8,492 nt of DNA from Bacteroidota bacterium (GCA_023392575.1 JAEVYV010000151.1:1-8492); one strand, 5' to 3'; numbered from the stretch's first letter, positions 1 through 6,583 are shown. Numbers and translations are program-made. Notes: a model not told the origin generated them from the sequence alone.

Positions 1-134
1 ATATCGCTGATCGGCAGGTTCACCAGCCAATCATAAGTATTCATTCGGTTGCACCCACCGGTGCTGCAACCGCCATTGCTTTTACAACCATTTGGTTTTC
101 CGCCCGAGGTGGAACCGCAACTACCACATCCCAT
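1..134 (-). CDS. PSP1/RicT-like protein, 5' end only (cut by the window edge)
   Basis: The minus strand from the ATG at 134-132 stays open to the window edge, giving 44 codons and two extra bases. The peptide starts MGCGSCGSTSGGK and continues with an NGGCSTGGCN block and then NTYDWLVNLP. It has five cysteines, at residues 3, 6, 17, 23 and 28. A short Cys/Gly/Ser-rich head followed by a 'YDWL' segment is what I recall for Bacteroidota proteins with the PSP1 C-terminal domain, the family of Bacillus RicT (YaaT). RicT forms an Fe-S-containing complex with RicA and RicF that modulates RNase Y-dependent RNA processing. The position downstream of holB on the same strand supports the call, because Bacillus has holB followed by yaaT. 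The PSP1 domain itself lies outside the window, so the identity rests on the N-terminus and the synteny. Whether the N-terminal cysteines bind metal is not shown. Confidence 0.72.
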   Translation of the reverse strand, partial: MGCGSCGSTSGGKPNGCKSNGGCSTGGCNRMNTYDWLVNLPISD

Positions 135-225
135 AATTATTATTGCCTGTTGTTAAGTTAATGAATGCCAATTGTCAAATTTCATTGCCAATTGATTGCT
201 GGGGAGCCGGCGGGAGAATAGCTAT

Positions 226-251
226 GGAACACCTGTTCCGCCTGAGGCGGA
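226..251. repeat. Two overlapping short inverted repeats
   Basis: GGAAC(ACCT)GTTCC at 226-239 is a perfect 5-bp stem. TCCGCC(TGA)GGCGGA at 237-251 is a perfect 6-bp GC-rich stem. They share the bases at 237-239, so only one can form fully at a time. Neither is followed by a run of T on either strand, so this is not a standard terminator. GC-rich palindromes in gaps can be scattered intergenic repeats, but no second copy was seen in this window. Confidence 0.4.
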
Positions 252-574
252 CTCTTAATGGTTGCAGATTCTGTTCAATTCAGAACCAAACAACTTACCT
301 GAGGATGAGAAATTGGTCAACATCAATCAGTATATAGAGAATATTCAGTAGCTAATTATATCTTTCTTCACCAGCCAGAAGCCCCGGATTTATATTGAGG
401 CCCCTTGGGAGACGATGCCTGGAACAAAGCGCCTTCGTTGCTCTGCAACTAAACATTGGGTTGATCTTTTTTTCAGTATTGGCAGAGAAACGGCCAGTAC
501 CGAACGAACAATTTTCAATGCCCAAAGAAGTAAAAAACCTTCGTTTTCAAGCACGGTCCCTTACAGGACGTAGG

Positions 575-582
575 CAAATATA
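575..582 (-). promoter_or_regulatory. Promoter-like -7 box in the holB/ricT-like gap
   Basis: The minus strand reads TATATTTG, an exact match to the Bacteroidota -7 consensus TAnnTTTG. An A-rich stretch lies just upstream. No TTG or TTTG was found at the usual -33 spacing. Transcription would start near 568 and run leftward toward the ricT-like gene, leaving more than 400 nt untranslated. An eight-base match with four free or easily met positions can arise by chance in AT-rich DNA. Confidence 0.3.
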
Positions 583-628
583 ATTTTTTTTATGTGAGTT
601 TGCAGGTTTGGCCGGCATCATTGCCATT

Positions 629-1852
629 TTATCCAACCACAATATTATTTTTTACGATGTGAAAGATTTTGATGGTTAAGGCATGAAAAAGGATTTTGGC
701 GTTGGCGTTTCGTTCAATATGGTACGAAGCCTTATTCAGTTCTTCCGAAAGGGCTTCTTTTTGCTCCAGGCTCATGGCCCGGTTGAGCCGGGTGGCAAAA
801 TCTTGCTCTGCGGCGGACATGGATTGCGCCAAAAGAGCGTTTAGTTTTTCATCGGCCACTTCCAGCCGCACGGCCTGTTCAATTTGCTGGGTAAAATGCC
901 TGAGAAACTGTTTTTGTTTTTCCCGACCCAGCCGGGCTATTTCTTCAATAGCTTTTACCTGGGCAATGGGTTGGTTTTTTAAAGTGGCGTTCAGCCATTC
1001 CTTTAGCAGGCCGTGAAAATCCTCATCGGCATGCTGCGCCAGGTGCAGGGCTTCGCGGTAATTGCCTTCGCTGGCATTGGCCAGCAGCCGGGCCTTTTCT
1101 TCCGTACAGCCGGATTTTTGCATCAGGGCCTGTTCAATATCGGTGGTCTCCAAGACCGGCACTTTGATCAGTTGGCAGCGAGACAAAATTGTGGAAAGGA
1201 TATGGGCCTCGCTTTCGGCTACCAAAATAAACAGGGTATCGGCCGGAGGCTCTTCAATCAGCTTCAGCAGTTTATTGCCTTCCTTGCCCAGGTATTCCGG
1301 CATCCACATCAGCAATATTTTGTAGCCGCTTTCAAAACTTTTCAGGTTGAGTTTGCGGATGATGTCGTTACACTCATGGGCGGTGATGTTTCCTTGTTTG
1401 TTTTCGGCCCCAATAAACTGAAGCCAGTCGTAAACATTGCCATAAGGCAGTTGTTGGACAAACTCCCGCCACTCGCTGATGTAATCGGTACTCAGCGGCG
1501 GGCTGCCGGCTTTTTTGGTGACCACCGGGTAAGAATAATGAATGTCGGGGTGAACAAGTTGGTCGGCCTTTGTAAAAGAAGGCTGGTTTTGCATCCAGTG
1601 ATCGGCTTCGGCCGCGGTGGAGGGAAGCTGAGGTGGCTGGGGCGTTTCGCCAAATAAAGATGCTTCGGGCTGTGCGGGCTGATTGTTGTTGGGCAACAGG
1701 CTAACGTACTGGGCAAAAGCCATGGCCAAAGGCAGGGCGCCGCTGCCTTCCCGGCCCAAAAAAAGCAAGGCATGACTCAAGCGGTTATGCTGCACCATTT
1801 CCACCAATTGCTGCTTTACCTGCTGCTGGCCAATCACATCTTTAAATAACAT
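629..1852 (-). CDS. holB: DNA polymerase III subunit delta prime (clamp-loader subunit)
   Basis: This 407-residue protein is the delta prime subunit of the clamp loader, which opens and loads the sliding clamp onto primed DNA in the cytoplasm. It begins MLFKDVIGQQQVKQQL, the usual AAA+ clamp-loader N-terminus. The P-loop is degenerate (GREGSGAL, residues 33-40, without the Lys-Ser/Thr), as expected for a subunit that does not hydrolyse ATP. KLLKLIEEPP (194-203) and the ILSRCQ sensor/arginine-finger segment (222-227) are both present. The length is above the usual 330-380 because of a Gln/Pro-rich stretch at about residues 51-90. The four cysteines of the family's zinc module are all missing: the site that is CGxCxxC in Escherichia coli aligns to MQNQPSF (87-93), next to the retained HPD. 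The gene is preceded by the gpx terminator, so it probably has its own promoter within about 50 bp, but no clean -7 box was found there. Confidence 0.88.
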   Translation of the reverse strand: MLFKDVIGQQQVKQQLVEMVQHNRLSHALLFLGREGSGALPLAMAFAQYVSLLPNNNQPAQPEASLFGETPQPPQLPSTAAEADHWMQNQPSFTKADQLVHPDIHYSYPVVTKKAGSPPLSTDYISEWREFVQQLPYGNVYDWLQFIGAENKQGNITAHECNDIIRKLNLKSFESGYKILLMWMPEYLGKEGNKLLKLIEEPPADTLFILVAESEAHILSTILSRCQLIKVPVLETTDIEQALMQKSGCTEEKARLLANASEGNYREALHLAQHADEDFHGLLKEWLNATLKNQPIAQVKAIEEIARLGREKQKQFLRHFTQQIEQAVRLEVADEKLNALLAQSMSAAEQDFATRLNRAMSLEQKEALSEELNKASYHIERNANAKILFHALTIKIFHIVKNNIVVG

Positions 1853-1897
1853 TGTTCAAACCTGATTTGGGGCGATGTTAAGGATTTATAGGAATAT

Positions 1898-1924
1898 AAA
1901 AAAGCCGCTTTTTCAAAAGCGGCC
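1898..1924 (-). terminator. Intrinsic terminator of the gpx transcript
   Basis: On the minus strand GCCGCTTT pairs with AAAGCGGC (arms 1923-1916 and 1911-1904) around a four-base loop, and the hairpin is followed directly by six T before ATATTCC. The plus strand has no matching T run. The hairpin lies about 30 bases past the gpx stop codon, so it should separate the upstream minus-strand run from holB. Confidence 0.8.
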
Positions 1925-1953
1925 TTCCGAAAAGCATTCCCAAACCAAGATTG

Positions 1954-2472
1954 TTAATTCAAGTATTTTGTGATCTCCTCACTCATGGGGTTGGTTTTGT
2001 GGAAAAACACTTTTACCAGTTTTCCGTGTTCGTCAATCAAAAATTTAGTAAAGTTCCATTTGATGGGATCTTTCTCGCCCAGCTTTTCGGCTTCCTGGGT
2101 CAGGTATTGAAACAAGGGGTGAATGTCCGCTCCTTTTACCGAAACCTTTTCGGCCATGGGAAAAGTTACCCCATAGTTTTTGGTGCAAAACTCCCTGATC
2201 TCGCTGCTTGTGCCGGGCTCCTGGCCGCCAAAGTTGTTGGCGGGAAAGCCCACAACCACCAGCTTGTCTTTGTATTTTTCGTATAGTTTTTCCAGATCGG
2301 CATATTGGGGCGTATTGCCGCATTTGGAAGCGGTATTGACAATAAGGATTTTTTTCCCCTCGTATTTTGAAAAATCAATGGTTCCGCCGCAAAGCCCCGG
2401 AACTTTAAAATCGTAAATGGAGGTGGCGGTTAGGGCGGCCGTAAGCAAAAAGGCAAAGAGTGCTGTTTTCAT
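1954..2472 (-). CDS. Glutathione peroxidase family protein, exported
   Basis: This 172-residue thiol peroxidase would reduce hydrogen peroxide and organic or lipid hydroperoxides. The family's key residues are visible: peroxidatic Cys51 in NTASKCG, Gln84 in FGGQEPG, and Trp139-Asn140 in the conserved KWNFTKFL segment. The active residue is cysteine, not selenocysteine. Cys96 (EIREFCTKNYG), 45 residues after Cys51, sits where thioredoxin-dependent members carry the resolving cysteine, so thioredoxin is a more likely reductant than glutathione (inference). Residues 1-17 (MKTALFAFLLTAALTAT) look like a cleavable signal peptide, which places the enzyme in the periplasm. The usual CGFTPQY is CGNTPQY here. 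The gene lies 59 bp downstream of the beta-helix lipoprotein gene on the same strand and ends at a strong terminator, so it may be the last gene of the run. Confidence 0.9.
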   Translation of the reverse strand: MKTALFAFLLTAALTATSIYDFKVPGLCGGTIDFSKYEGKKILIVNTASKCGNTPQYADLEKLYEKYKDKLVVVGFPANNFGGQEPGTSSEIREFCTKNYGVTFPMAEKVSVKGADIHPLFQYLTQEAEKLGEKDPIKWNFTKFLIDEHGKLVKVFFHKTNPMSEEITKYLN

Positions 2473-2531
2473 AAATTCAATTGAAGGATTTGAGTAATAA
2501 GGACTATAAAGGTAAGAAAAGCATAAAGCTT

Positions 2532-3929
2532 TTATTGTTTTTCATAAGCCCCCAGATCGGGCAGACCGACCGGCCGGGGCTTGCCGTCCAAATCTGTGCC
2601 AAGCCCAAAATTTCCGCCTTTGTTGAGGGCCGGCGATGTTTCTTTTAAACGAAAACTATAAAACCGGTTGCTGGCTTGAATGCTGTCAAACTGCGGGTTT
2701 TCGTTGATGTTGGCTCCGCTGAGGCTGGTGACATAAGCCGGGGTTTCGGCAACCGGCCATAAAACATGGTCAAAAGCCACCAAAAAGTTGCCAGCGCCTC
2801 GTTTGTCAACCACGATTTCGTTTTTGACCAACCCGCCGCTTTCGGCCCAGAACAAGCAGTTGCGAAAACGGGCGTTCAGGTTGGCTGTGGTCGCCGGGTT
2901 GTTTTGTTCGGAATAATTGGTGAGTGTTAAAAGCGGTTGCTTGTGCTGAATAAAATTATTGCTAAACGAAGCAATGGTGCAGTGGGTAAACTGATAGGTG
3001 CCGCCTTTGACCAACAACAGGTTTTGGCCGCAGTTGCTTATCAGCACATTTTGGGCGGTGATGTGGGCATTGGTGCCAAAGATCCCGGCATCGTAGGCAT
3101 TATCAATGATGGTTTCGCGGAGCGTCAGCTTGCTTTCGGGCAATGCGGTTATGCCGCGGTGTGCATTTTTGATCAGGGCGAAATTGATCGTGTTGTCGGT
3201 GCTGCTTTCGGTAAACACCAATCCCGGAAAGCTGGCGGGAAAACCGCGGTACGGTTCATCCAGGCGGTCGCCGGAAAAAACCACCCGGGTGCTGTCGTAT
3301 TTGTCGCCATTCACCTGCAGGCGGCCCTTGACGATAAAGGGCGCCGCGGCGTGCATATAAATTTTACAGCCTTCGTTGATGGTCAGCGTAACGTTGGGTT
3401 CCACCGTGATCCCTCCCAACACCACATAAGGCAGGCTGTTGTTCCATACCTCATTGCTGCTGATGATTTTGTTCCGAAAAAAATGGGCGTTTTGACCATA
3501 CGCATCCAACTGCACCCATTGGGTGTGGCCGTTGTAGCTGAGCTCCACGCTGTCGCGAACAATAAAGGGCTGGGGGGAGGCCGTGGGGTCGATGTTTACC
3601 GTCACAAATACATAAGCACTGTCCTGGGGCGCTACCTCCAGGTTGGAAATGGTTGGGCCCGCCGTTCCGTTCACATTTATTTTAAAAGGAGAGGCAGCCC
3701 CTCCGGCCAGGCGAACCGACTGGATTTTGATGCCCTTGTTGTTTTCGTTGAAGATCTTGAACACCTGTGAAGCAGAACCCCGGGACGTAAATACGGTATC
3801 GAAGTGCAGCGTGTCGACACTGGTTTTTAAAACGGCCTGCGGGTTTGTGGTAAAGCTTTCTTTTTTACAGGAAAAAAAAACAGCGGCAAGCAGCAGGGGC
3901 AACAACAGTTTTTGCACAGGAAATTTCAT
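2532..3929 (-). CDS. Lipoprotein with Ig-like domain and right-handed beta-helix
   Basis: This 465-residue predicted lipoprotein has a hydrophobic leader ending in the lipobox FFSC with Cys21. The ATG at 3929-3927 is preferred. A TTG two codons upstream (3935) is in frame but adds nothing. After the anchor, residues ~35-145 (SVDTLHFDTVF onward) resemble an Ig-like beta-sandwich of the DUF1573 or choice-of-anchor kind. Residues ~165-435 carry irregular beta-strand repeats (VTLTINEGCKIYM, LTLRETIIDNA, ITAQNVLISNCG, YQFTHCTIAS) typical of a parallel beta-helix. The end has NPQFD, the RLKETSPALNKGG segment and DLDGKPRPVGLPDLGAYE (446-463), a signature of Bacteroidota choice-of-anchor Q proteins. 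Such proteins lie on the outer membrane and often bind or cleave polysaccharide. No catalytic motif is recognised, so no enzyme activity is claimed. The gene follows comF by 58 bp on the same strand. Confidence 0.8.
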   Translation of the reverse strand: MKFPVQKLLLPLLLAAVFFSCKKESFTTNPQAVLKTSVDTLHFDTVFTSRGSASQVFKIFNENNKGIKIQSVRLAGGAASPFKINVNGTAGPTISNLEVAPQDSAYVFVTVNIDPTASPQPFIVRDSVELSYNGHTQWVQLDAYGQNAHFFRNKIISSNEVWNNSLPYVVLGGITVEPNVTLTINEGCKIYMHAAAPFIVKGRLQVNGDKYDSTRVVFSGDRLDEPYRGFPASFPGLVFTESSTDNTINFALIKNAHRGITALPESKLTLRETIIDNAYDAGIFGTNAHITAQNVLISNCGQNLLLVKGGTYQFTHCTIASFSNNFIQHKQPLLTLTNYSEQNNPATTANLNARFRNCLFWAESGGLVKNEIVVDKRGAGNFLVAFDHVLWPVAETPAYVTSLSGANINENPQFDSIQASNRFYSFRLKETSPALNKGGNFGLGTDLDGKPRPVGLPDLGAYEKQ

Positions 3930-3987
3930 AAACAATAAAAATACACTGGTGGGATGAAACGCAGCTCCATCCGGCTAAAATAAAATA

Positions 3988-4731
3988 TTAATTCCCGGAT
4001 GAAAAACAAAGTGTGGCAATGCTTAATTGGGTGTTTTCTGTTTGAACGATTTCTCTTCCACAAGCTTCCAAAGTGGCGCCGGTGGTAATCACATCGTCCA
4101 CCAGTAGCACATGCTTGCCTGCAATCGCTTTTGGATCCATCAGTTCAAACCGGCCCTCTATGTTTTGCCAGCGTTCCACCCGGCTTTTTTTGGTTTGGCT
4201 TTCTGTGTAACGTATTCTTTGGACCACGTTTTTTAAGACCGGCTTTTGCAGGATGGCAGCAATGCCTTCGCATAAAACGGCCGCCTGGTTGTAGCCTCTT
4301 TTTCTTTCCCGGGCGGGAAAAAGCGGAAGGGGGATCAGGGCGTCAATAAAAGAAAAACGGTTGGAGGCGCTGAGGGCATGCCCCATTAATTTTCCCAAAT
4401 ACAGTCCCAGTTCTTTGTGGTTCCGGTATTTGAACTGATGCATGAGCTGCTGCATCAACGACTCCTTGGTAAAATAATATTGTGCCGCCGCATGGGTAAC
4501 GGGCAGCCTTCCCCAAAAGATCTTTTCAATGGGGTTATTGGGGTACAGGCAAAAATTGGTTTGGGGCAGGGCAGTCAGGCACTTCAAACATAGCTCATTG
4601 TGGGTTTCCACCACATCGCTGCCGCAACCGGCGCACACATGCGGAAAGACAAGGTGGAGCAGCGACTCTTTGATGTCGAAAAACCAGGATGATAAAGACT
4701 TGGTGGGAGGCACAGGAGAAGAAGCATTCAT
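3988..4731 (-). CDS. comF: ComF family protein (phosphoribosyltransferase-like)
   Basis: This 247-residue cytoplasmic protein is a ComF/GntX relative. The N-terminus has a zinc-ribbon-type double knuckle, CAGC (Cys33, Cys36) and CLKC (Cys48, Cys51). The middle has the family segment LIPLPLFPARERKRGYNQA (132-150), followed by TKKSRVERWQN (180-190). The C-terminal PRPP-binding loop is VLLVDDVITTGAT (208-220). ComF is needed for DNA uptake during natural transformation in Bacillus and Haemophilus, and it is thought to link imported single-stranded DNA to the recombination machinery. The phosphoribosyltransferase substrate is unknown. Position 73 bp downstream of radA on the same strand fits a recombination role. 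No promoter box was seen between them, so cotranscription with radA is plausible. All landmark residues are intact. Confidence 0.9.
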   Translation of the reverse strand: MNASSPVPPTKSLSSWFFDIKESLLHLVFPHVCAGCGSDVVETHNELCLKCLTALPQTNFCLYPNNPIEKIFWGRLPVTHAAAQYYFTKESLMQQLMHQFKYRNHKELGLYLGKLMGHALSASNRFSFIDALIPLPLFPARERKRGYNQAAVLCEGIAAILQKPVLKNVVQRIRYTESQTKKSRVERWQNIEGRFELMDPKAIAGKHVLLVDDVITTGATLEACGREIVQTENTQLSIATLCFSSGN

Positions 4732-4804
4732 GTTGCTGGTATCTGCATCAAGTTATAAATTTTCGCTTTCTTCTCCTATCCTTCACCGCATAAAAATTTC
4801 GGTT

Positions 4805-6181
4805 CTAAAACAAATGACGGTATACTTCGTCTACCCGTCCGGCTGTAACGATTTCTATGCTATGCCGCTGTTTGTTCAATCCTTTTTGGTTGTATTTGGA
4901 AACAATGATTTTTTTAAAGCCCAGCTTTTCTGCTTCGGCTATACGTTGTTCAATTCTGTTGACGGCCCTGATCTCTCCGCTTAGGCCCACTTCTCCGGCA
5001 AAGCAAACATCCTGGGCAATGGGGCTATCCTCATAGGACGACAACAGGGCACAAAGCACAGCAAGGTCAATGGAAGGATCTTCCACCTTCATGCCGCCGG
5101 CAATGTTTAAAAAAACGTCTTTCACGCCAAAATAAAAACCGCCTCTTTTTTCCAGCACGGCCAGCAAAAGCTGCAGCCGCCTGAGATCGAAACCCGACAC
5201 CGTTCGCTGCGGCGTGCCGTATACCGACTGGGTGACCAGGGCCTGTACTTCAATTAACAAAGGCCGCTGGCCCTCAATGGTCGCTGCAATGGCAATGCCG
5301 CTTAGTTGATCTTCTTTTTGCGTGATGAGGATCTCGCTTGGGTTGGTGACGGCCTTCATGCCTGTTTCATCCATTTGATAAATGCCCAACTCGGCGGTGC
5401 TTCCAAAGCGGTTTTTTAGCGTTCGAAGAATGCGGTAGGCGTAATGGCGGTCGCCCTCAAATTGAAGCACGGTATCGACCATGTGCTCCAAAATTTTTGG
5501 ACCGGCAATGCTTCCTTCTTTGGTTATATGGCCAATTAAAAAAACCGGGGTGTGGGTTTCTTTGGCAAACTGTTGAAACTCGGCAGCACACTCCCTTATT
5601 TGCGAAACGCTTCCGGGAGAGGAATCAATAAAGGGCGATTCCAGCGTTTGGATGGAATCCACAATGACCAGGGAAGGTTTTAATTTTTTGATCTCCTGAA
5701 AAATTACCTGCGTGGAGGTTTCGGTGAGCAGGTAAACGTTTTCGCTTTGCAGGCCCAGGCGGTCTGCTCTCATTTTTATTTGTTGTTCGCTTTCCTCACC
5801 GCTGATGTAAAGCGTAATGCCTTCCTGCATTTGCAAACCCATTTGCAAAAACAAGGTAGACTTTCCAATACCGGGCTCACCGGCAACCAGCACAATGCTG
5901 CCCGGAACAATGCCTCCACCCAGCACCCGGTTTAATTCGGGGTCACTGGTTTGGATCCGAAAGGTTTGTTTGGCTTTGACTTCGTTTAGCGGCTGTGTTT
6001 TTTTGGAAGGACTATCTGCATGGTAGGCCTGCCAGTCGGTAGCCGATGATTTTTTTGATTCCTTTTGAATGAGTTCCTCTACAAAAGTGTTCCATTGGTT
6101 ACACGAAGGGCATTTACCCAGCCACTTGGCACTTTCATACCCACAGTTTTGACAAAAAAACGCTGTTTTAATTTTTGACAT
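4805..6181 (-). CDS. radA: DNA repair protein RadA
   Basis: This 458-residue RadA/Sms protein is a RecA-related, DnaB-like motor that drives branch migration at recombination intermediates. It acts in repair and in integrating transforming DNA. All parts are present in order: a C4 zinc finger (Cys10, Cys13, Cys24, Cys27), Walker A GEPGIGKST (101-109), Walker B LVIVDSIQTL (171-180), HITKEG (218-223), and the RadA-specific KNRFG (256-260). The C-terminal Lon-protease-like domain carries AGGMKVEDPSIDLAV (361-375) and GEVGLSGEIRAV (396-407). The length is normal for the family. The ATG at 6181 starts directly at the conserved MSKIKTAFFCQNCG head. The gene leads the minus-strand run toward comF. 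Its leader contains a terminator-like hairpin (6263-6299), so attenuation is possible. Confidence 0.97.
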   Translation of the reverse strand: MSKIKTAFFCQNCGYESAKWLGKCPSCNQWNTFVEELIQKESKKSSATDWQAYHADSPSKKTQPLNEVKAKQTFRIQTSDPELNRVLGGGIVPGSIVLVAGEPGIGKSTLFLQMGLQMQEGITLYISGEESEQQIKMRADRLGLQSENVYLLTETSTQVIFQEIKKLKPSLVIVDSIQTLESPFIDSSPGSVSQIRECAAEFQQFAKETHTPVFLIGHITKEGSIAGPKILEHMVDTVLQFEGDRHYAYRILRTLKNRFGSTAELGIYQMDETGMKAVTNPSEILITQKEDQLSGIAIAATIEGQRPLLIEVQALVTQSVYGTPQRTVSGFDLRRLQLLLAVLEKRGGFYFGVKDVFLNIAGGMKVEDPSIDLAVLCALLSSYEDSPIAQDVCFAGEVGLSGEIRAVNRIEQRIAEAEKLGFKKIIVSKYNQKGLNKQRHSIEIVTAGRVDEVYRHLF

Positions 6182-6262
6182 TGACTAAAATTACTCGAAT
6201 AGTAAAGAAAAAATTATCAGAAACAGAGAATGAGCCGCAAGAAACAGGAGAAGAAATTTTGC

Positions 6263-6299
6263 AGTAAAAAGGGCTGATCTTTCGACCAACCCTTTTACT
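6263..6299 (-). terminator. Terminator-like hairpin in the radA leader (possible attenuator or sRNA end)
   Basis: The minus-strand RNA reads AAAAGGGUUGGUC, GAAA, GAUCAGCCCUUUU. That is 13 continuous pairs including two G·U, capped by a GNRA tetraloop. One bulged U and three more pairs extend it. The hairpin ends in five U followed by ACUGC. On the plus strand the two G·U pairs become A·C mismatches, so the minus-strand RNA is the better folder. It lies about 80 nt upstream of the radA start, downstream of minus-strand promoter-like boxes. No gene on either strand ends here, so its job is open: radA attenuation, or the 3' end of a short RNA. Confidence 0.6.
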
Positions 6300-6330
6300 T
6301 ACTAACCCATTAAATTCTGACACTAAATTA

Positions 6331-6338
6331 CAAATCTA
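6331..6338 (-). promoter_or_regulatory. Promoter-like -7 box upstream of radA
   Basis: The minus strand reads TAGATTTG, an exact TAnnTTTG match and the same eight bases as the box before the divergent peptidase gene. A second match, TAATTTTG, lies at 6356-6349. Neither has TTG at the usual -33 spacing. Transcription from this box would start near 6325 and pass through the hairpin at 6299-6263 before reaching radA. No exact TAnnTTTG was found between the hairpin and the radA start. Confidence 0.4.
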
Positions 6339-6575
6339 CCCCACATTACAAAATTATTTTTTGCTCTTGTGTATAACTTTTACATGATTTTATATAAGTG
6401 CTTTTAACAAAAAGGAAATCGTAAAAAATTGATAATCAATGTATATTGGGGCCGAATTTTTTTGTGCTCCGGCTAAATTGTTCTGCTAAACTGTCATTGC
6501 CAGAGGTCGTTTAAGCGTTTGGCTGACAAAACGTTAGGGAACCACAATTTCGGGCAGAAAAAATGGGTTTGGTTG

Positions 6576-6583
6576 TAGATTTG
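6576..6583 (+). promoter_or_regulatory. Promoter-like -7 box of the YugP-family gene
   Basis: TAGATTTG matches the Bacteroidota -7 consensus TAnnTTTG exactly and ends 26 bases before the ATG at 6610. That would give a 5' leader of about 20 bases. The leader contains AAAAAAGGA (6593-6601), a modest purine-rich ribosome-binding region. A -33 TTG is not visible at normal spacing; the nearest candidate is TTC near 6549. Confidence 0.45.

Larger units (their letters stand above)
135..628. other. 494-bp gap without a credible gene; possible structured RNA or long 5' leader
   Basis: Nothing protein-like is seen between the holB stop and the ricT-like start. The only longer open frames are two plus-strand stretches of about 60 codons with TTG starts and no recognisable composition. 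On the minus strand the gap holds a promoter-like TATATTTG (582-575). Just after it is a 5-bp hairpin closed by a GUAA tetraloop (569-556). Further on, arms 492-482 and 446-436 form ten pairs around one U·C mismatch. AACGAAGG occurs twice on that strand (545-538 and 439-432). No clear intrinsic terminator with a U run was found at either end. It could be an independent small RNA, the long 5' leader of the ricT-like gene, or decayed sequence. I do not recognise it as tRNA, tmRNA, RNase P RNA or SRP RNA. Confidence 0.35.

Noticed and set aside
143..583. Two plus-strand open frames of 62-64 codons in the gap after holB
   Set aside because: Both start with TTG, have no recognisable protein composition or ribosome-binding region, and lie over the structured non-coding region. 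They look like chance.
1013..1657. Long plus-strand open frame inside holB, and similar ones inside the lipoprotein gene (2937-3770)
   Set aside because: They are antisense shadows of well-supported genes and show no domain or motif of their own.
1857..1864. CAGGTTTG on the minus strand as a holB -7 box
   Set aside because: It has one mismatch to TAnnTTTG, and it would place the transcription start at the ATG itself.
2515..2535. AAAAGC/GCTTTT inverted repeat after the lipoprotein gene as a terminator
   Set aside because: The stem is only six pairs with two G-C, and the following T run is short. It is too weak to call.
3930..3935. TTG start two codons upstream for the beta-helix lipoprotein
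   Set aside because: The ATG at 3929 gives a normal lipoprotein signal with Cys21. The two extra residues add nothing.
6428..6440. ATTGATAATCAAT palindrome as a Fur box
   Set aside because: It shares the TGATAATCA core, but the flanks do not fit the 7-1-7 Fur pattern and no iron-related gene is nearby. It was kept only as a note in the gap description.
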